A stretch of DNA of 64,000 bases from Brevundimonas mediterranea (GTDB taxonomy: Bacteria > Pseudomonadota > Alphaproteobacteria > Caulobacterales > Caulobacteraceae): contig NZ_JACIDA010000004.1 in assembly GCF_014196125.1 (NCBI RefSeq), forward strand, positions 1 to 64,000, given 5' to 3'. A program made the translations under genes and the position numbers. The notes under the pieces were generated by a model. That model did no database searches, was not told where the DNA came from, and worked only from the letters and a program-made list of their open reading frames with translations. Shown here one piece after another: positions 39,825 through 49,488 of the stretch. Positions within the stretch are counted from its first letter, which is position 1; each line of letters begins with the position of its first letter.

Positions 39825-42800
39825 TCAACTGTTCGCCAACGCCGCGTCCAGCATCGGCTGCGGGATCGGCATCAGTTTGGGGCCGTCGGTCCAGACCAAG
39901 GCGGCCTCGACCGGGCGGTCGGGATAGAGACGTTTGAGCACGGCGACATAGGCGGAGGCCTGCAAGACATAGGCGGGATCGACCCGGTCGAGGGCGTCGG
40001 GGGCGGGGCGGTTGGTCTTGTAGTCGATGACCAGGACCCGGTCGGGCGTGACCACCAGCCGGTCGATGCGGCCGTTGATCGCCACGCTGGACGGGCCAGG
40101 CAGGGCGCCGGTCAGGGCCACCTCGGCGCGGGAGCCGGGACCGAAAACGGGGGCGAAACGGGCGTCGTCCAGCACCGAGAAGGCGGCGGCGATCATTTCG
40201 GCGCGCTGGGCCTCGTCCAGATCGGTCTCGCGCGCCAGCAGGCGCCGCGCGGCGTCGGGACGGTCGGCCGGCGCGATCTCGGGCAGGCGCTCCAGCAGTC
40301 GGTGGATCAGGTCGCCGCGCCGGAACCGACCCAGCGACGCGCCGCCGGCCGCGCTGCGCGCCAGGGGCGAGGGGGCGGGGATGCGGATCGAGCCCTCCAT
40401 CCGCGACGGCGCGGCGAAACGGGCGGCGGCGTCGGCGGGCGGCGGGGTGGCGGCCCAGGCGGGCAGGGCTGCGGTCGTGCGGTCTTGGGCGGTCGTGACG
40501 GGGCGGCGTTCGGGATCGACGCCGAAGCGGCGGACGCCGTTCTCGACCTCGCGCACCTGGTCGCCCAGCCGGTCGAAGGTCTCCTCGATCACCGACCACC
40601 AGCTGCCGGGCTCGGCGCCTCGGCTGGAGGCGCGGCCCATGACGATGACCCGGTCGCGGGCGCGGGTCAGGGCGACATAGAGCAGGCGCAGGGTCTCGTC
40701 GTCGGTGCGGGCCTGGCGCGCCGCGCGAGCGTCCGCCGAGGCGGGGCAGTCGTCCTTGGCCGAGCCGGGGGCCATCAGCCAGGCTTCGCCTTCACCTTCA
40801 TCGGTGACAGCGGGCATCAGGGAGGGGCCTTGAGCCTTCGCCTTCATGGTGGTGTCGGGCAGGATGACGATGGGCGCCTCCAGCCCCTTGGCGCCGTGGA
40901 CGGTCATGACGCGGACCTCGCCGCGCGCCCCCTCCAGTTCGCGTTTCACCTCGACGTCGGCGGCCTCCAGTTGGGCCAGGCAGGTCTCCAAGTCGATCGC
41001 GCCGCGGTTCTCGGCCGCCAGGACCTGGTTCAGGGTTTCGTCGACGGCTTCTTCCGCCTCGCGGCCCAGCCGGGCCAGGATGCGGGCGCGGCCGGAGCGG
41101 CCCGTGTCGTCCACCCGGTTCAGAGCCTGGGAGAAGAAGGCGAAGGGATCGCCGCCGCGTGCATCGACGGCGGCCTGGAGCGCCTCGCGGGCGCGGGCCC
41201 ATTCGGGGCGTTCGTGCGCCCGGTCGCGCAGGTCGCGCCACAGCTGGCCGGCCTTGCGGTTCTCGCGGCCGGCCAGGGCGTAGAGGCCGTCCTCGTCCAC
41301 GTCGCACAGGGGGCTGCGCAGCACCTCGGCCAGGGACAGGTCGTCGTCGGGGAAGAGAGCAAATCGGGCCAGGGCGATCAGGTCGTCGAAGACGATGTGG
41401 CTGGACAGTTTCAGCCGGTCGGCCCCGGCGACGGGGACGCCCTCGGTCTTCAGCGCGCGAATGATCTCTTCGAAGGTGGCGTCGCGGCGGCGGACCAGGA
41501 CGATGTAGTCGCCGTAGCCGGCGGGGCGCTGGTCGCCCGATTTGTCCTTCTTGAAGACGGCCAGGCCGCTTTCGACCTGGCGGCGGATTTCGCGGGCCAG
41601 GTCGCGGGCCAGGCGCTTGCGGGCGCTGCCGACGCTTTCCTGATCGACTGGATCGTCCCAGGCGTCGGTCTCAGGCGCGGGTTCGTCGAGGAACAGGGGC
41701 CACAGGTCGATGGCGCCGTGCTGGCCGACGCGCGCGGGGATGTGACGGGCGATGTCGCCCTGGGGGCCGGTCAGGGCGCGGGTGCGGTCGGGATCGGCAA
41801 AGACGGCGTCGACGAAGGTCAGCACCTCTTCGGTCGAACGGTAGGAGGTGTTCAGCTCGGGCCCGGCGAAGGGTTCGCCGGCGCCCTCGGCCAGGGCCAG
41901 GAAGTCGGCCCGTTCCTGACGCAGCCGTTCCGGCCGGGCGCCCTGGAAGGAGTAGATCGACTGTTTCTCGTCGCCGACGGCGAAGACGGTGCGGCCCAAG
42001 GCCCGATTGGGTGAACCTTGGCCGGAATAGAACTCCCCGGTCAGGGCGCGGACGATGGCCCATTGTTCGGGAGCGGTGTCCTGCGCCTCGTCGATCAGGA
42101 CGTGATCGACGCCGCCGTCCAGCTTGTACAACACCCAGGCGGCGGCCCCGCTGCGGGTCAGAAGGGCGGCGGCGCGGGCGACAAGGTCGGGGAAGTCCAG
42201 GGCGCCGCACTGGGCCTTTGCGGCCTCGTAGAAGGCGGCGTGGGCGCGGGCCAGAGTCAGGACCTTGATCGTGTCGTCGGCGATCCGGGCCTTGCGCAGG
42301 GCCTCGCGGGTGGCGAGGAATTTGGTCTGGAGGTCCAGCAGCCAGCCGACCGCGCCTTGCGGCGCCGACTTGGTGCCCATGCTCTTTCGCGGCTCGCCCG
42401 CCTGGGTGCAGAAGACCCCGGCCAGGGCCGCGAACCCGGCGTAGGGGGGCGCGGCCACGCTCATGGCGTCGGCGATCTTGCGGTCGTTGGTCGAGCCGGT
42501 CTCCATGGCCTCGGCCATGCGGTTCCATTCGGCGGGGTCGATCCAGGCGACGAAGTCCTGTTCCAATTCTTCGGGACTGCGGCCCGCCTCGGCGCCGGTG
42601 AGGGCGTAGGGATCGGGCGCGGTTCCGGCCTCGGCGCGGTCGATATAGTCCAGCAGATCGGCGCGCTTGGCCTCGATCATCGACAGCAGGGCCTGGAACC
42701 TCTGCCAGTCCAGCTCGACGGCGAAATGGCTGTAGGCCTGGCCGATGGGACCGTCCGGGGCGGCGACGGCGGCGCGGGCCAGATCCTCGCGCGCGGAATG

Positions 42801-43265
42801 GCTGAGGGCGGTGGCGGCCTGGTCTTCCAGCACGGTGAAGCGGGGCGAGACCCCGGCCTCGAGCGGGAAGCGGCGCAGCAGTTTTTCGCAGAAGGCGTGG
42901 ATGGTCTGGATCTTCAGCCCGCCCGGCGTCTCCAGCGCGCGGGCGAACAGTTTGCGGGCGCGGGACAGGGCCGCGTGATCCATCGCCTGCGGGTCGCCGT
43001 CGTCCAGCCGGGCCAGTTCGCGCGACAGGGCCGCGTCGTCCAGCACCGCCCAGCCGCCCAGCTGGTCGAACAGCCGGGCCTGCATCTCGGCGGCGGCGGC
43101 CTTGGTATAGGTGACGCACAGGATGGCGCCGGGATCGACCTGATCCAGCAGCAGCCGCGCCACCCGGTTGACCAGGGTGGTGGTCTTGCCCGAGCCGGCG
43201 TTGGCGGTGACGAAGACGGTCAGGCGCGGATCGGCGGCGACGATCTGGGGGGAGTGGACGGTCAT
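39825..43265 (-). CDS. addA: Double-strand break repair helicase-nuclease subunit AddA
   Basis: A 1146-residue UvrD-like helicase with a C-terminal RecB-type nuclease. Walker A is FVTANAGSGKTTTLVNRVAR near residues 20-39, the DEAQD box is HVLIDEAQDTAPEQW near 390, and motif VI is LLYVALTRARDRVIV. The nuclease residues are in NGRIDRL and VLVIDYKTNRP near the C-terminus. AddAB resects broken ends up to a Chi-like site to start recombination. The ATG at 43265 overlaps the addB stop by four bases; a start 11 codons further up would add only basic residues. Confidence 0.93.
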   Translation of the reverse strand: MTVHSPQIVAADPRLTVFVTANAGSGKTTTLVNRVARLLLDQVDPGAILCVTYTKAAAAEMQARLFDQLGGWAVLDDAALSRELARLDDGDPQAMDHAALSRARKLFARALETPGGLKIQTIHAFCEKLLRRFPLEAGVSPRFTVLEDQAATALSHSAREDLARAAVAAPDGPIGQAYSHFAVELDWQRFQALLSMIEAKRADLLDYIDRAEAGTAPDPYALTGAEAGRSPEELEQDFVAWIDPAEWNRMAEAMETGSTNDRKIADAMSVAAPPYAGFAALAGVFCTQAGEPRKSMGTKSAPQGAVGWLLDLQTKFLATREALRKARIADDTIKVLTLARAHAAFYEAAKAQCGALDFPDLVARAAALLTRSGAAAWVLYKLDGGVDHVLIDEAQDTAPEQWAIVRALTGEFYSGQGSPNRALGRTVFAVGDEKQSIYSFQGARPERLRQERADFLALAEGAGEPFAGPELNTSYRSTEEVLTFVDAVFADPDRTRALTGPQGDIARHIPARVGQHGAIDLWPLFLDEPAPETDAWDDPVDQESVGSARKRLARDLAREIRRQVESGLAVFKKDKSGDQRPAGYGDYIVLVRRRDATFEEIIRALKTEGVPVAGADRLKLSSHIVFDDLIALARFALFPDDDLSLAEVLRSPLCDVDEDGLYALAGRENRKAGQLWRDLRDRAHERPEWARAREALQAAVDARGGDPFAFFSQALNRVDDTGRSGRARILARLGREAEEAVDETLNQVLAAENRGAIDLETCLAQLEAADVEVKRELEGARGEVRVMTVHGAKGLEAPIVILPDTTMKAKAQGPSLMPAVTDEGEGEAWLMAPGSAKDDCPASADARAARQARTDDETLRLLYVALTRARDRVIVMGRASSRGAEPGSWWSVIEETFDRLGDQVREVENGVRRFGVDPERRPVTTAQDRTTAALPAWAATPPPADAAARFAAPSRMEGSIRIPAPSPLARSAAGGASLGRFRRGDLIHRLLERLPEIAPADRPDAARRLLARETDLDEAQRAEMIAAAFSVLDDARFAPVFGPGSRAEVALTGALPGPSSVAINGRIDRLVVTPDRVLVIDYKTNRPAPDALDRVDPAYVLQASAYVAVLKRLYPDRPVEAALVWTDGPKLMPIPQPMLDAALANS

Positions 43266-46200
43266 TCGCTGTCCTCGCCGTCGCCGATGACCGACCATTC
43301 CCAGACGCGGGCCAGATGGTCGTAGTTGCCGCCCTGGTTGCCCATGAACTGGGGCGCGGCCCAGGAAACATAGGGGGTGTTCTCGTCGTCGAAGCGGGCG
43401 ATGCGGCGCTTCAGCCCGTCCAGCGCCGCCTGGGCCAGGTCGGCGGCCTCGGCGCCCGAGGCACGGGTGATGACCTCGCCCGCCGTCTTGCGGCCGACCA
43501 CGCGGACATAGGTCAGTTCGTCGGGCGTGACCGGGCCGTTGGTGCGGTCGAACCCGCCGTCGGCCAGGATGGCGGCGGTCAGGGTCAGCTGCGGGGCGAA
43601 GCCGGACTTGACCTGTTTGGCGCTGGGGGCTGCGCCGGTCTTGAAGTCCATCACCGCCGCGCCGTCGGAGGCCAGTTCGATCCGGTCGGCGAAGGCCTTG
43701 ACGGTGAAGGGGCCGGCGGGGGCGTCGAAGGTCATGGTCCCCTGTTGCTCGACCAGGATGTCGATACCCCGCGCGCGGCGGCGGCGCTCGAAATCGGTCA
43801 GCCAGCGGGCGCAGTTGCGGGCCAGGGGCGCCTCGCGGGCCATGGCCGCATCCTCGAACCCGCGCGCGCCCAGTTCGCGCAGCAGATGGTCGTGCAGGAT
43901 GGTTTCGCAGTCGTCGGGCAGGTCGTCGGGCCAGTCCAGCGTCAGCCGTTCGATGGCCGCATGGACGGCGTTGCCACGGGCGAGCGCTTCGGCAGAAGCG
44001 CCGGGACGGTCCATCGCCTCAAGCCCCAGCACCCACAGGGCGTAGATGGCGTAGGGGTCGCGCACCCAGCGTTCGATGCGGGTGACATAGAGGCTGCGCG
44101 GCCGGCGATGCACCGGGGGGCGCGGCTCGGGCCGTTTGGCGAAGCGCGGCGGGCCGGGCGGGGGCGCGTCCAGGGCGCGGGCCCAGTCCAGGACGGTGCG
44201 GGGCCGGGGCAGTTCGACCGGGGTTTCGGCGGAATGGGCGCCGCGGGTCAGCATCTCCAGCCGCCACAGCCAGCGGGACCGCACGGCCGGTTGGCCGCCG
44301 CGCCGTTCGCTGTGGACCAGGATCACCTCGTCGGCGCAGGCGGCCTGGACGAAGTCCTGGGCCGTCTGGCCCAGGCGGCGCTCGGGCGGGGGCAGGCCCA
44401 GGGCCTTGCGCATCGGGCGCGACAGGAAGGGGTCGGTGGGCGCGGCCTGGGGCCAGACGCCTTCCTCCAGCCCGGCCAGGATCATCCGGTCGGCGCGCAC
44501 CAGCCGCGCCTCGATGGCCCCCAGGATCCGCAGCGACGGATGGGTCGCCCCGCCGGTCCGGACCACGGTCTCGCGCACCAGGGACGTGGTCAGCTCGGCC
44601 AGGTCGGTCTGGTCGATGCGGCCCAGCGAGGCCCCGCCCTCGATCAGGCCGGACAGGAGGGCGGCGGCGGCCTCGCCGTCGGGGCCGGCCCAGGCGTCCT
44701 GGCCGGCCAGGGTCTCGATCAGGCGCGTCAGGGCCGAGGCGGCCGTGTTCAGATCGGCGTCGGGGGCGAAGGCGGCGGTCGCCGCCTCGACGGTGGTTTG
44801 CAGATGATCGACCAGGCGCGTGGCGGCCGACAGGCGTTCGCGTTTCCACTCGGGCGGAGCCTTGCCGCGTCGGTCCGGCTCGACCGCCTCCAGCAGGCGA
44901 CGGCGGATGGCGGCGAAGTCGCGGGGGCGGGGGCCGCGCAGGGCGTGCTCCTCCAGCGCGGCGACGGCGGCGGCTTGAGGGGAGCCGCCCAGGTCGAACC
45001 GGACCAGCGGGTGTTTGATGACGGCCAGCAGCAGATGGGGCTGGACCGGATCGGCGATCCAGCGGGCGCACAGATCGACCAGGGCGCCGGTGGGCAGGCG
45101 GGACAGGGGGGCGCCGGCCGAGGAGTCGGGGATGACGCCCCAGCGTTCCAGCCGCGCGGCGACGCGGCGGCCCAGGGCCTGGTCGGGCGTGACGATGGCG
45201 CAGGTCCTTCCCGTTCCGTCAGGATTGGGCGTTTCCAGAGTCTCACGCATCATTAGGGCGATGGCGGCAGCGGCCTCTTCCTCGGCGCGGACGGTCAGCA
45301 GGGACAGGCCTTGCAGGCCTTCGGCTATGGGGTCGCGGGCCTCGCCGCGCGCGGCGGCGGTCGAGCGAAGGTCGCGGATGGCGCGGCGCCAGTCGTCGGT
45401 GGCCTCGGCGGGGCGCAGGGCCTCGTTGACCAGGCGCTGGCGGGCCTGGCCACGGGCGAGGGCGGCAGGGGGCTGGGACGGGGCGAACCAGGGGCGGACA
45501 TCGGCGCGGGCGACCTCGACGCGGTCCAGCAGTCGTTTCATCGCGCTCTGCGGATGCTGTTCGTCCAGCCGGTCCCAGACCGCCGCATCCAGATCGAGAT
45601 CGAGGCCGGGCAGAACGACACAGCCCAGGGGCGCGCGGGCCACGGCGCCCAGGACGTCGGCGGCGGCGGGGACGGTGCCGGTCGAACCGGCGGCGATGAC
45701 GGCCTGGGTCGGGGGCGTGTGGTCCCACAGTTCGGCCAGGCGGCGCAGCAGGGTCGCGCGACGCCACGCGGGATCGACCAGGCCCAGCTCGGCGAGGCGT
45801 TTGGGCCAGGCCTCGACCGCCAGCCCCAGGAACTCGGCGGACCGTTCCCAGTGTTCGGCCATTTCGCCGTCGACCAGGGTGGCGATCCGTTCGGGGTTCG
45901 GAACCTCTTCCAGCTGGCAGGAATCGAGGAAGCCGCCGAGCGCATCCGCCAGATCCAGGGCGCGCATCGGCGTCAGGCTGTTGTCGAACTGTTCGACGAT
46001 CATCCGCGCCATCTCGAACCGGCGGGTCAGGGCGGGGATGGCGGGCGGCAGGTCGAGGCCGAGGGCGCCGGGGGTGAAGGGCGGCTCGTCCTCCTCCAGA
46101 TCGCCCAGCGGCCGGACCTGGGGCAGAAGGATGGGGCGGCCCTGCGAGAGTTTCGACAGGGCGCCGGTGAAGGCGCGGGCGGCGCGGCGGTTCGGCAGCA

Positions 46201-46345
46201 GGATGGTGGCGTCGGACAGGGTCTCGGGCGGCAGATCGCCCAGCCAGGCCAGGACGCCGGCGGACAGGTCCTCGAGGAAGGGCCGGTGCGCGGGGATGGC
46301 GTACCAGCGGGGGCTGGACGCCGCGAAAGGATCGAACGCGCTCAC
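43262..46345 (-). CDS. addB: Double-strand break repair subunit AddB
   Basis: A 1027-residue partner of AddA. The N-terminal part has the inactivated helicase fold seen in alphaproteobacterial AddB (TILLPNRRAARAFTGALSK near residue 50). The C-terminal nuclease domain shows FADRIEL and AVMDFKTGAAPS. It begins with GTG, four bases inside the stop of the preceding nucleotidyltransferase gene. AddB carries the second nuclease and helps recognise the end-processing signal. Confidence 0.9.
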   Translation of the reverse strand: MSAFDPFAASSPRWYAIPAHRPFLEDLSAGVLAWLGDLPPETLSDATILLPNRRAARAFTGALSKLSQGRPILLPQVRPLGDLEEDEPPFTPGALGLDLPPAIPALTRRFEMARMIVEQFDNSLTPMRALDLADALGGFLDSCQLEEVPNPERIATLVDGEMAEHWERSAEFLGLAVEAWPKRLAELGLVDPAWRRATLLRRLAELWDHTPPTQAVIAAGSTGTVPAAADVLGAVARAPLGCVVLPGLDLDLDAAVWDRLDEQHPQSAMKRLLDRVEVARADVRPWFAPSQPPAALARGQARQRLVNEALRPAEATDDWRRAIRDLRSTAAARGEARDPIAEGLQGLSLLTVRAEEEAAAAIALMMRETLETPNPDGTGRTCAIVTPDQALGRRVAARLERWGVIPDSSAGAPLSRLPTGALVDLCARWIADPVQPHLLLAVIKHPLVRFDLGGSPQAAAVAALEEHALRGPRPRDFAAIRRRLLEAVEPDRRGKAPPEWKRERLSAATRLVDHLQTTVEAATAAFAPDADLNTAASALTRLIETLAGQDAWAGPDGEAAAALLSGLIEGGASLGRIDQTDLAELTTSLVRETVVRTGGATHPSLRILGAIEARLVRADRMILAGLEEGVWPQAAPTDPFLSRPMRKALGLPPPERRLGQTAQDFVQAACADEVILVHSERRGGQPAVRSRWLWRLEMLTRGAHSAETPVELPRPRTVLDWARALDAPPPGPPRFAKRPEPRPPVHRRPRSLYVTRIERWVRDPYAIYALWVLGLEAMDRPGASAEALARGNAVHAAIERLTLDWPDDLPDDCETILHDHLLRELGARGFEDAAMAREAPLARNCARWLTDFERRRRARGIDILVEQQGTMTFDAPAGPFTVKAFADRIELASDGAAVMDFKTGAAPSAKQVKSGFAPQLTLTAAILADGGFDRTNGPVTPDELTYVRVVGRKTAGEVITRASGAEAADLAQAALDGLKRRIARFDDENTPYVSWAAPQFMGNQGGNYDHLARVWEWSVIGDGEDSE

Positions 46346-47058
46346 GCGTCTCCCGCCAATTTCGCCTCGGCCTGATCCCGCGCCTGGGGATCGCCGACGT
46401 GCATCCAGTCGCCGTCCAGGACGCAGCCGTAGAGGCGACTCTCGGCGGCGGACTTGCGCCACAGGGGGCTGAGGGAGAAGGGGCCATCAGGGCCGTGGTC
46501 GGCATAGCCGGGGCGGGTGATGTGGACGCCCATATAGGCGAAGGGGGCGGAGGGGGCGTCGCCGCGGAAGGTCAGTTCTCCGTCCTCGGCCAGGAAGAAG
46601 TCGCCGTCGCCCTCGAAGCCGATGGAGCCCTCGCGGCGGGCCAGCAGCAGGGCGGCGTCCATCGTGTCCGGGTTCCAAAGGCGCACGAGGTCCGCCAACG
46701 CATCGCCCCGGTCGATCCAGACGCTGTCGATATTGGCGACGAAGATCGGATCGTCGCCCAGCAGGGGATGGGCCTTCTTCAGGCCGCCGCCGGTCTCCAG
46801 CAGTTCGGCCCGTTCGTCGGAGATGAGGATCCGTGGGTCGCGTCCGCGTGCGGCCAGATGGGCTTCCAGGCGTTCGGCGAACCAGTGGACATTGACGACC
46901 GCCGTCTCGACTCCGGCCTCGGCCAGCCGGTCCAGCACATGGTCGATCAGGGCCCGGCCGTCGACCTCGACCAGGGCCTTGGGCCGGTCGTCGGTCAGGG
47001 GACGCATGCGGGTGCCCAGGCCGGCAGCCAGCACCATTGCGGTCTTGGGAGCGGTCAT
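46342..47058 (-). CDS. murU: N-acetylmuramate-1-phosphate uridylyltransferase MurU-like
   Basis: A 238-residue sugar-nucleotide transferase. The nucleotide loop is MVLAAGLGTRMRPLTDDRPK at about residues 8-27. Later motifs are LLETGGGLKKA and FVANIDSVW. With the kinase AmgK, encoded just upstream, it forms the recycling pathway that turns recovered N-acetylmuramate into UDP-MurNAc, bypassing the fosfomycin-sensitive step. Four-base overlaps join it to amgK and addB. Substrate is inferred from family and pairing. Confidence 0.88.
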   Translation of the reverse strand: MTAPKTAMVLAAGLGTRMRPLTDDRPKALVEVDGRALIDHVLDRLAEAGVETAVVNVHWFAERLEAHLAARGRDPRILISDERAELLETGGGLKKAHPLLGDDPIFVANIDSVWIDRGDALADLVRLWNPDTMDAALLLARREGSIGFEGDGDFFLAEDGELTFRGDAPSAPFAYMGVHITRPGYADHGPDGPFSLSPLWRKSAAESRLYGCVLDGDWMHVGDPQARDQAEAKLAGDA

Positions 47059-48152
47059 GCGCGTACCTCGGCGGGGACGTGGCGGTCGAACCAGCGGGCG
47101 ACGGGCGCCAGGGCCGGCTGTTCCAGATTGGCGTTCAGATGCCGCCACATGCGCGGCAGGAACTGACGGTAACGGGGCTTGCCGTCCCGCGCGATCAGCC
47201 GGGCGAAGATGCCGATGATCCGCGCCTCGTTCAGGGCGGCGAGCCCGGCGTAGCCGGCCATGAATGCGGCGCGGTCCACGTTGGGCCGCAGGGCGAAATA
47301 GCGGTCCAGGGCCTCGGCCTCCAGGGCGGGAGAGACGTCGCGGCGGGCGTCCTGGAGCAGGGAGTGCAGATCCCAGGACGGGTGGGCGCGGACTGCGTCC
47401 TGGAAGTCGATCATGCCGACGCGGGCGGGGCCTTCCCGCTCGGGCAGCCAGATCAGATTCTCGGCGTGATAGTCGCGGTGGGCCATGACCGAGGCGCCGC
47501 CTGCGCCCGAGGCGACCAGGGGCGCCCAGGCCTCGCGCCACGCCGTCACGGCGGCGGCGTCGAAGGCGACGCGGTCGTCCAGCCGGGGCAGCCATTCGAC
47601 GAACAGGTCGGCCCCGCCCTGAAGCGCCGTCTCGTCATAGGTCAGCAACGGCCAGTCGCCGCCGAGGCCGTGCAGGGTCTGCGGCGGGTTTCCGGCGTCG
47701 TGCAGGGTCGCCAGGGCCTCGATGGCGGCCAGATACAGCGGCGTCTCATCCGCGCCGTCTTCGATGACGCGGGCGAACAGGGCGTCGCCGAAATCCTCCA
47801 GCACGGCCAGACCGTTGGGGGCGTCCAGGGCCGGGATTTCAGGGGCGGACAGGCCCAGCGCCTTCAGATGGGCGGCGACGGCGGCGAAGGCCTCGATCCG
47901 TCCGGCGGACAGGCGGGCGACGGCGTTCCAGCCGGCGGCCTGACGCTGCTGCGGCGTCCAGGATGGGTCGGCGGGCGGGCTTTCGGCGGCGGGCGCCTGG
48001 TCCATCAGCATCAGGCTGGCGCCACCCGGCGTGGTCAGCCGCTCGTAGCGTCGCGTCGAGGCGTCGCCGGGCAGGGGCGCGCGGGCGGCCTGGGCCAGGC
48101 CGGCGGAGGCCAGGAAGTCGAGGCGAAGCTGTTCGCGGTCAGAAACGGACAT
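47055..48152 (-). CDS. amgK: N-acetylmuramate/N-acetylglucosamine kinase AmgK-like
   Basis: A 365-residue aminoglycoside-phosphotransferase-fold kinase. N-terminal GDASTRRYERL is the nucleotide-binding strand pair; the catalytic loop is VMAHRDYHAENLIWLPER and the metal-binding aspartate is in VGMIDFQDAVRAHPSWDL. Together with MurU it recycles cell wall sugars. The start lies 14 bases inside the tsaE gene, and the stop overlaps murU. A role in antibiotic modification is unlikely given this partner. Confidence 0.88.
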   Translation of the reverse strand: MSVSDREQLRLDFLASAGLAQAARAPLPGDASTRRYERLTTPGGASLMLMDQAPAAESPPADPSWTPQQRQAAGWNAVARLSAGRIEAFAAVAAHLKALGLSAPEIPALDAPNGLAVLEDFGDALFARVIEDGADETPLYLAAIEALATLHDAGNPPQTLHGLGGDWPLLTYDETALQGGADLFVEWLPRLDDRVAFDAAAVTAWREAWAPLVASGAGGASVMAHRDYHAENLIWLPEREGPARVGMIDFQDAVRAHPSWDLHSLLQDARRDVSPALEAEALDRYFALRPNVDRAAFMAGYAGLAALNEARIIGIFARLIARDGKPRYRQFLPRMWRHLNANLEQPALAPVARWFDRHVPAEVRA

Positions 48153-48597
48153 GGTCGATCAGGTCTTCCCACCGGCCTGCGCCGGAAACGGTCGCAACAC
48201 GGCCATCGCCGTGTTCGGAAATCTCGATGACCAGCCGGTCTGGCCCCAGGAAGCGCTCGGGCGCCTCGCCCAGACGCTCGGGCCATTCGATGACGGCGCA
48301 GCCCTCGTCCAGGGCGTCGTCCAGGCCGATCTCGAAGGCCTCTTCCGGCCGGGTCAGGCGATAGAGGTCGAAATGGGCGACGGGCGGGTCGGATTCATAG
48401 AGCTGAACCAGGGTGAAGGTCGGGCTGGGCACGTCCTCGTCCGGCGTGGTCAGGGCGCGGATCAGGCCGCGCGCCAGGGTGGACTTGCCCATGCCCAGCG
48501 GGCCGTACAGCAGCAGGCTGTCGCCCGGCGCCAGCAGGGGGGCGATGACCTGGCCCAGACGGGTGGTGGCCTCGGCGTCGGGGAGTTCGATCTTCAT
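48139..48597 (-). CDS. tsaE: tRNA threonylcarbamoyladenosine biosynthesis ATPase TsaE
   Basis: A 152-residue P-loop protein. Walker A is LYGPLGMGKSTLARGL at about residues 30-45; then SPTFTLVQLYES, HFDLYRL and VIEWPERLGE follow in the standard order. TsaE works with TsaB and TsaD to add threonylcarbamoyl to A37 of tRNAs reading ANN codons. The ATG at 48597 is used; a GTG two codons upstream is also possible. It overlaps the acyltransferase gene before it and amgK after it. Confidence 0.93.
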   Translation of the reverse strand: MKIELPDAEATTRLGQVIAPLLAPGDSLLLYGPLGMGKSTLARGLIRALTTPDEDVPSPTFTLVQLYESDPPVAHFDLYRLTRPEEAFEIGLDDALDEGCAVIEWPERLGEAPERFLGPDRLVIEISEHGDGRVATVSGAGRWEDLIDHVRF

Positions 48598-49448
48598 GGG
48601 AACACCGCGTCGGGGTCGACGGCCAGGGTCCGTTCGGTGAACTGTTTCAGGGCCACGGTGGCCTTGACGGCGTCCCCGTCCAGCCGTTCGGGCGGGATCG
48701 GCCGGCCCACCACGATGTCGAACGGCTTGCCCTCCTTGTTCAGGAGTTCGTGGAACAGGGTCACGTCGCGCAGTTCCTGCGAGACCTTGTCGAACAGGTG
48801 GAACAGCCGGCTGTAGGGGCCGGTGACGTGCATGGGAATGACCGGGGCGGCGTATTTGCGCGCTAGGGAGGCGGCGGTGGGCGCCCATTCGGGATCGGTC
48901 AGGACGCCGTTCTTCTCGCGGGCCAGGCGGCCGGCGGGGAACATGACGACGCAACGTTCGGCCTCGAAGGCGGCCTTGGCGGCGTTCAGGGTGGCGCGGG
49001 TCTTTTCGCGGGTGCGCTTGTCGTGAACCCATTCGACGGGAATCACTGTCTCGGCCAGTCGCGGCGAGACGCGCAGGGCGTCGGCGTTGGCGAAGAAGAT
49101 GGCGTCGGGGCGGCGCTGTCGGACGGCGTCATAGACCGCCACCCCGTCGGCGATGCCGGTGGGATGATTGGCGACCACGACGCACCGGCCGGTCGCGGGC
49201 AAACGGTCCAGATGGGTGGTGGAGACCTTCAGGTCCAGCAGGTCCGAGACGTGGCTCAGGGTCTCGGCGCCTGACAGGTTCTGGATGGCGTCGGCCATCC
49301 GCACCGCCGCCCTGTAGTTCAGCACGGAATACAGGGCTGGCCGCACCACGGGCCACCAGGCCGAGGCGGTCAGACGCGGGGCGCGCTCGGCGATGAGGAC
49401 ATCGACGATATGGGGCGAGCGGCGGACGGGAAGGGCGGCGGAATTCAT
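48594..49448 (-). CDS. Lysophospholipid acyltransferase family protein
   Basis: A 284-residue PlsC-type acyltransferase. The catalytic H-x4-D box is VVANHPTGIADG near residue 100, and the phosphate-binding box is MFPAGRLAREKNG, a variant of FPEGTR. This NHPTG..DG / FPAGR pattern is closer to the OlsA/hemolysin-like branch than to PlsC proper. It would transfer an acyl chain onto a lysophospholipid or ornithine lipid precursor. It overlaps tsaE by four bases and is the first gene of the overlapping run. Confidence 0.82.
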   Translation of the reverse strand: MNSAALPVRRSPHIVDVLIAERAPRLTASAWWPVVRPALYSVLNYRAAVRMADAIQNLSGAETLSHVSDLLDLKVSTTHLDRLPATGRCVVVANHPTGIADGVAVYDAVRQRRPDAIFFANADALRVSPRLAETVIPVEWVHDKRTREKTRATLNAAKAAFEAERCVVMFPAGRLAREKNGVLTDPEWAPTAASLARKYAAPVIPMHVTGPYSRLFHLFDKVSQELRDVTLFHELLNKEGKPFDIVVGRPIPPERLDGDAVKATVALKQFTERTLAVDPDAVFP

Positions 49449-49488
49449 GGACGACCGCTTGTCGCCGGTTCGGCGAAAGGGAGCAAGC

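Noticed and set aside
39801..42014. Long plus-strand open frame opposite addA
   Set aside because: The minus strand carries clear AddA helicase and nuclease motifs across the same bases; the plus frame shows only Gly/Gln/Val-rich text.
47055..48152. Aminoglycoside resistance gene
   Set aside because: The fold is shared with aminoglycoside phosphotransferases, but the overlapping murU gene points to AmgK in cell wall recycling.
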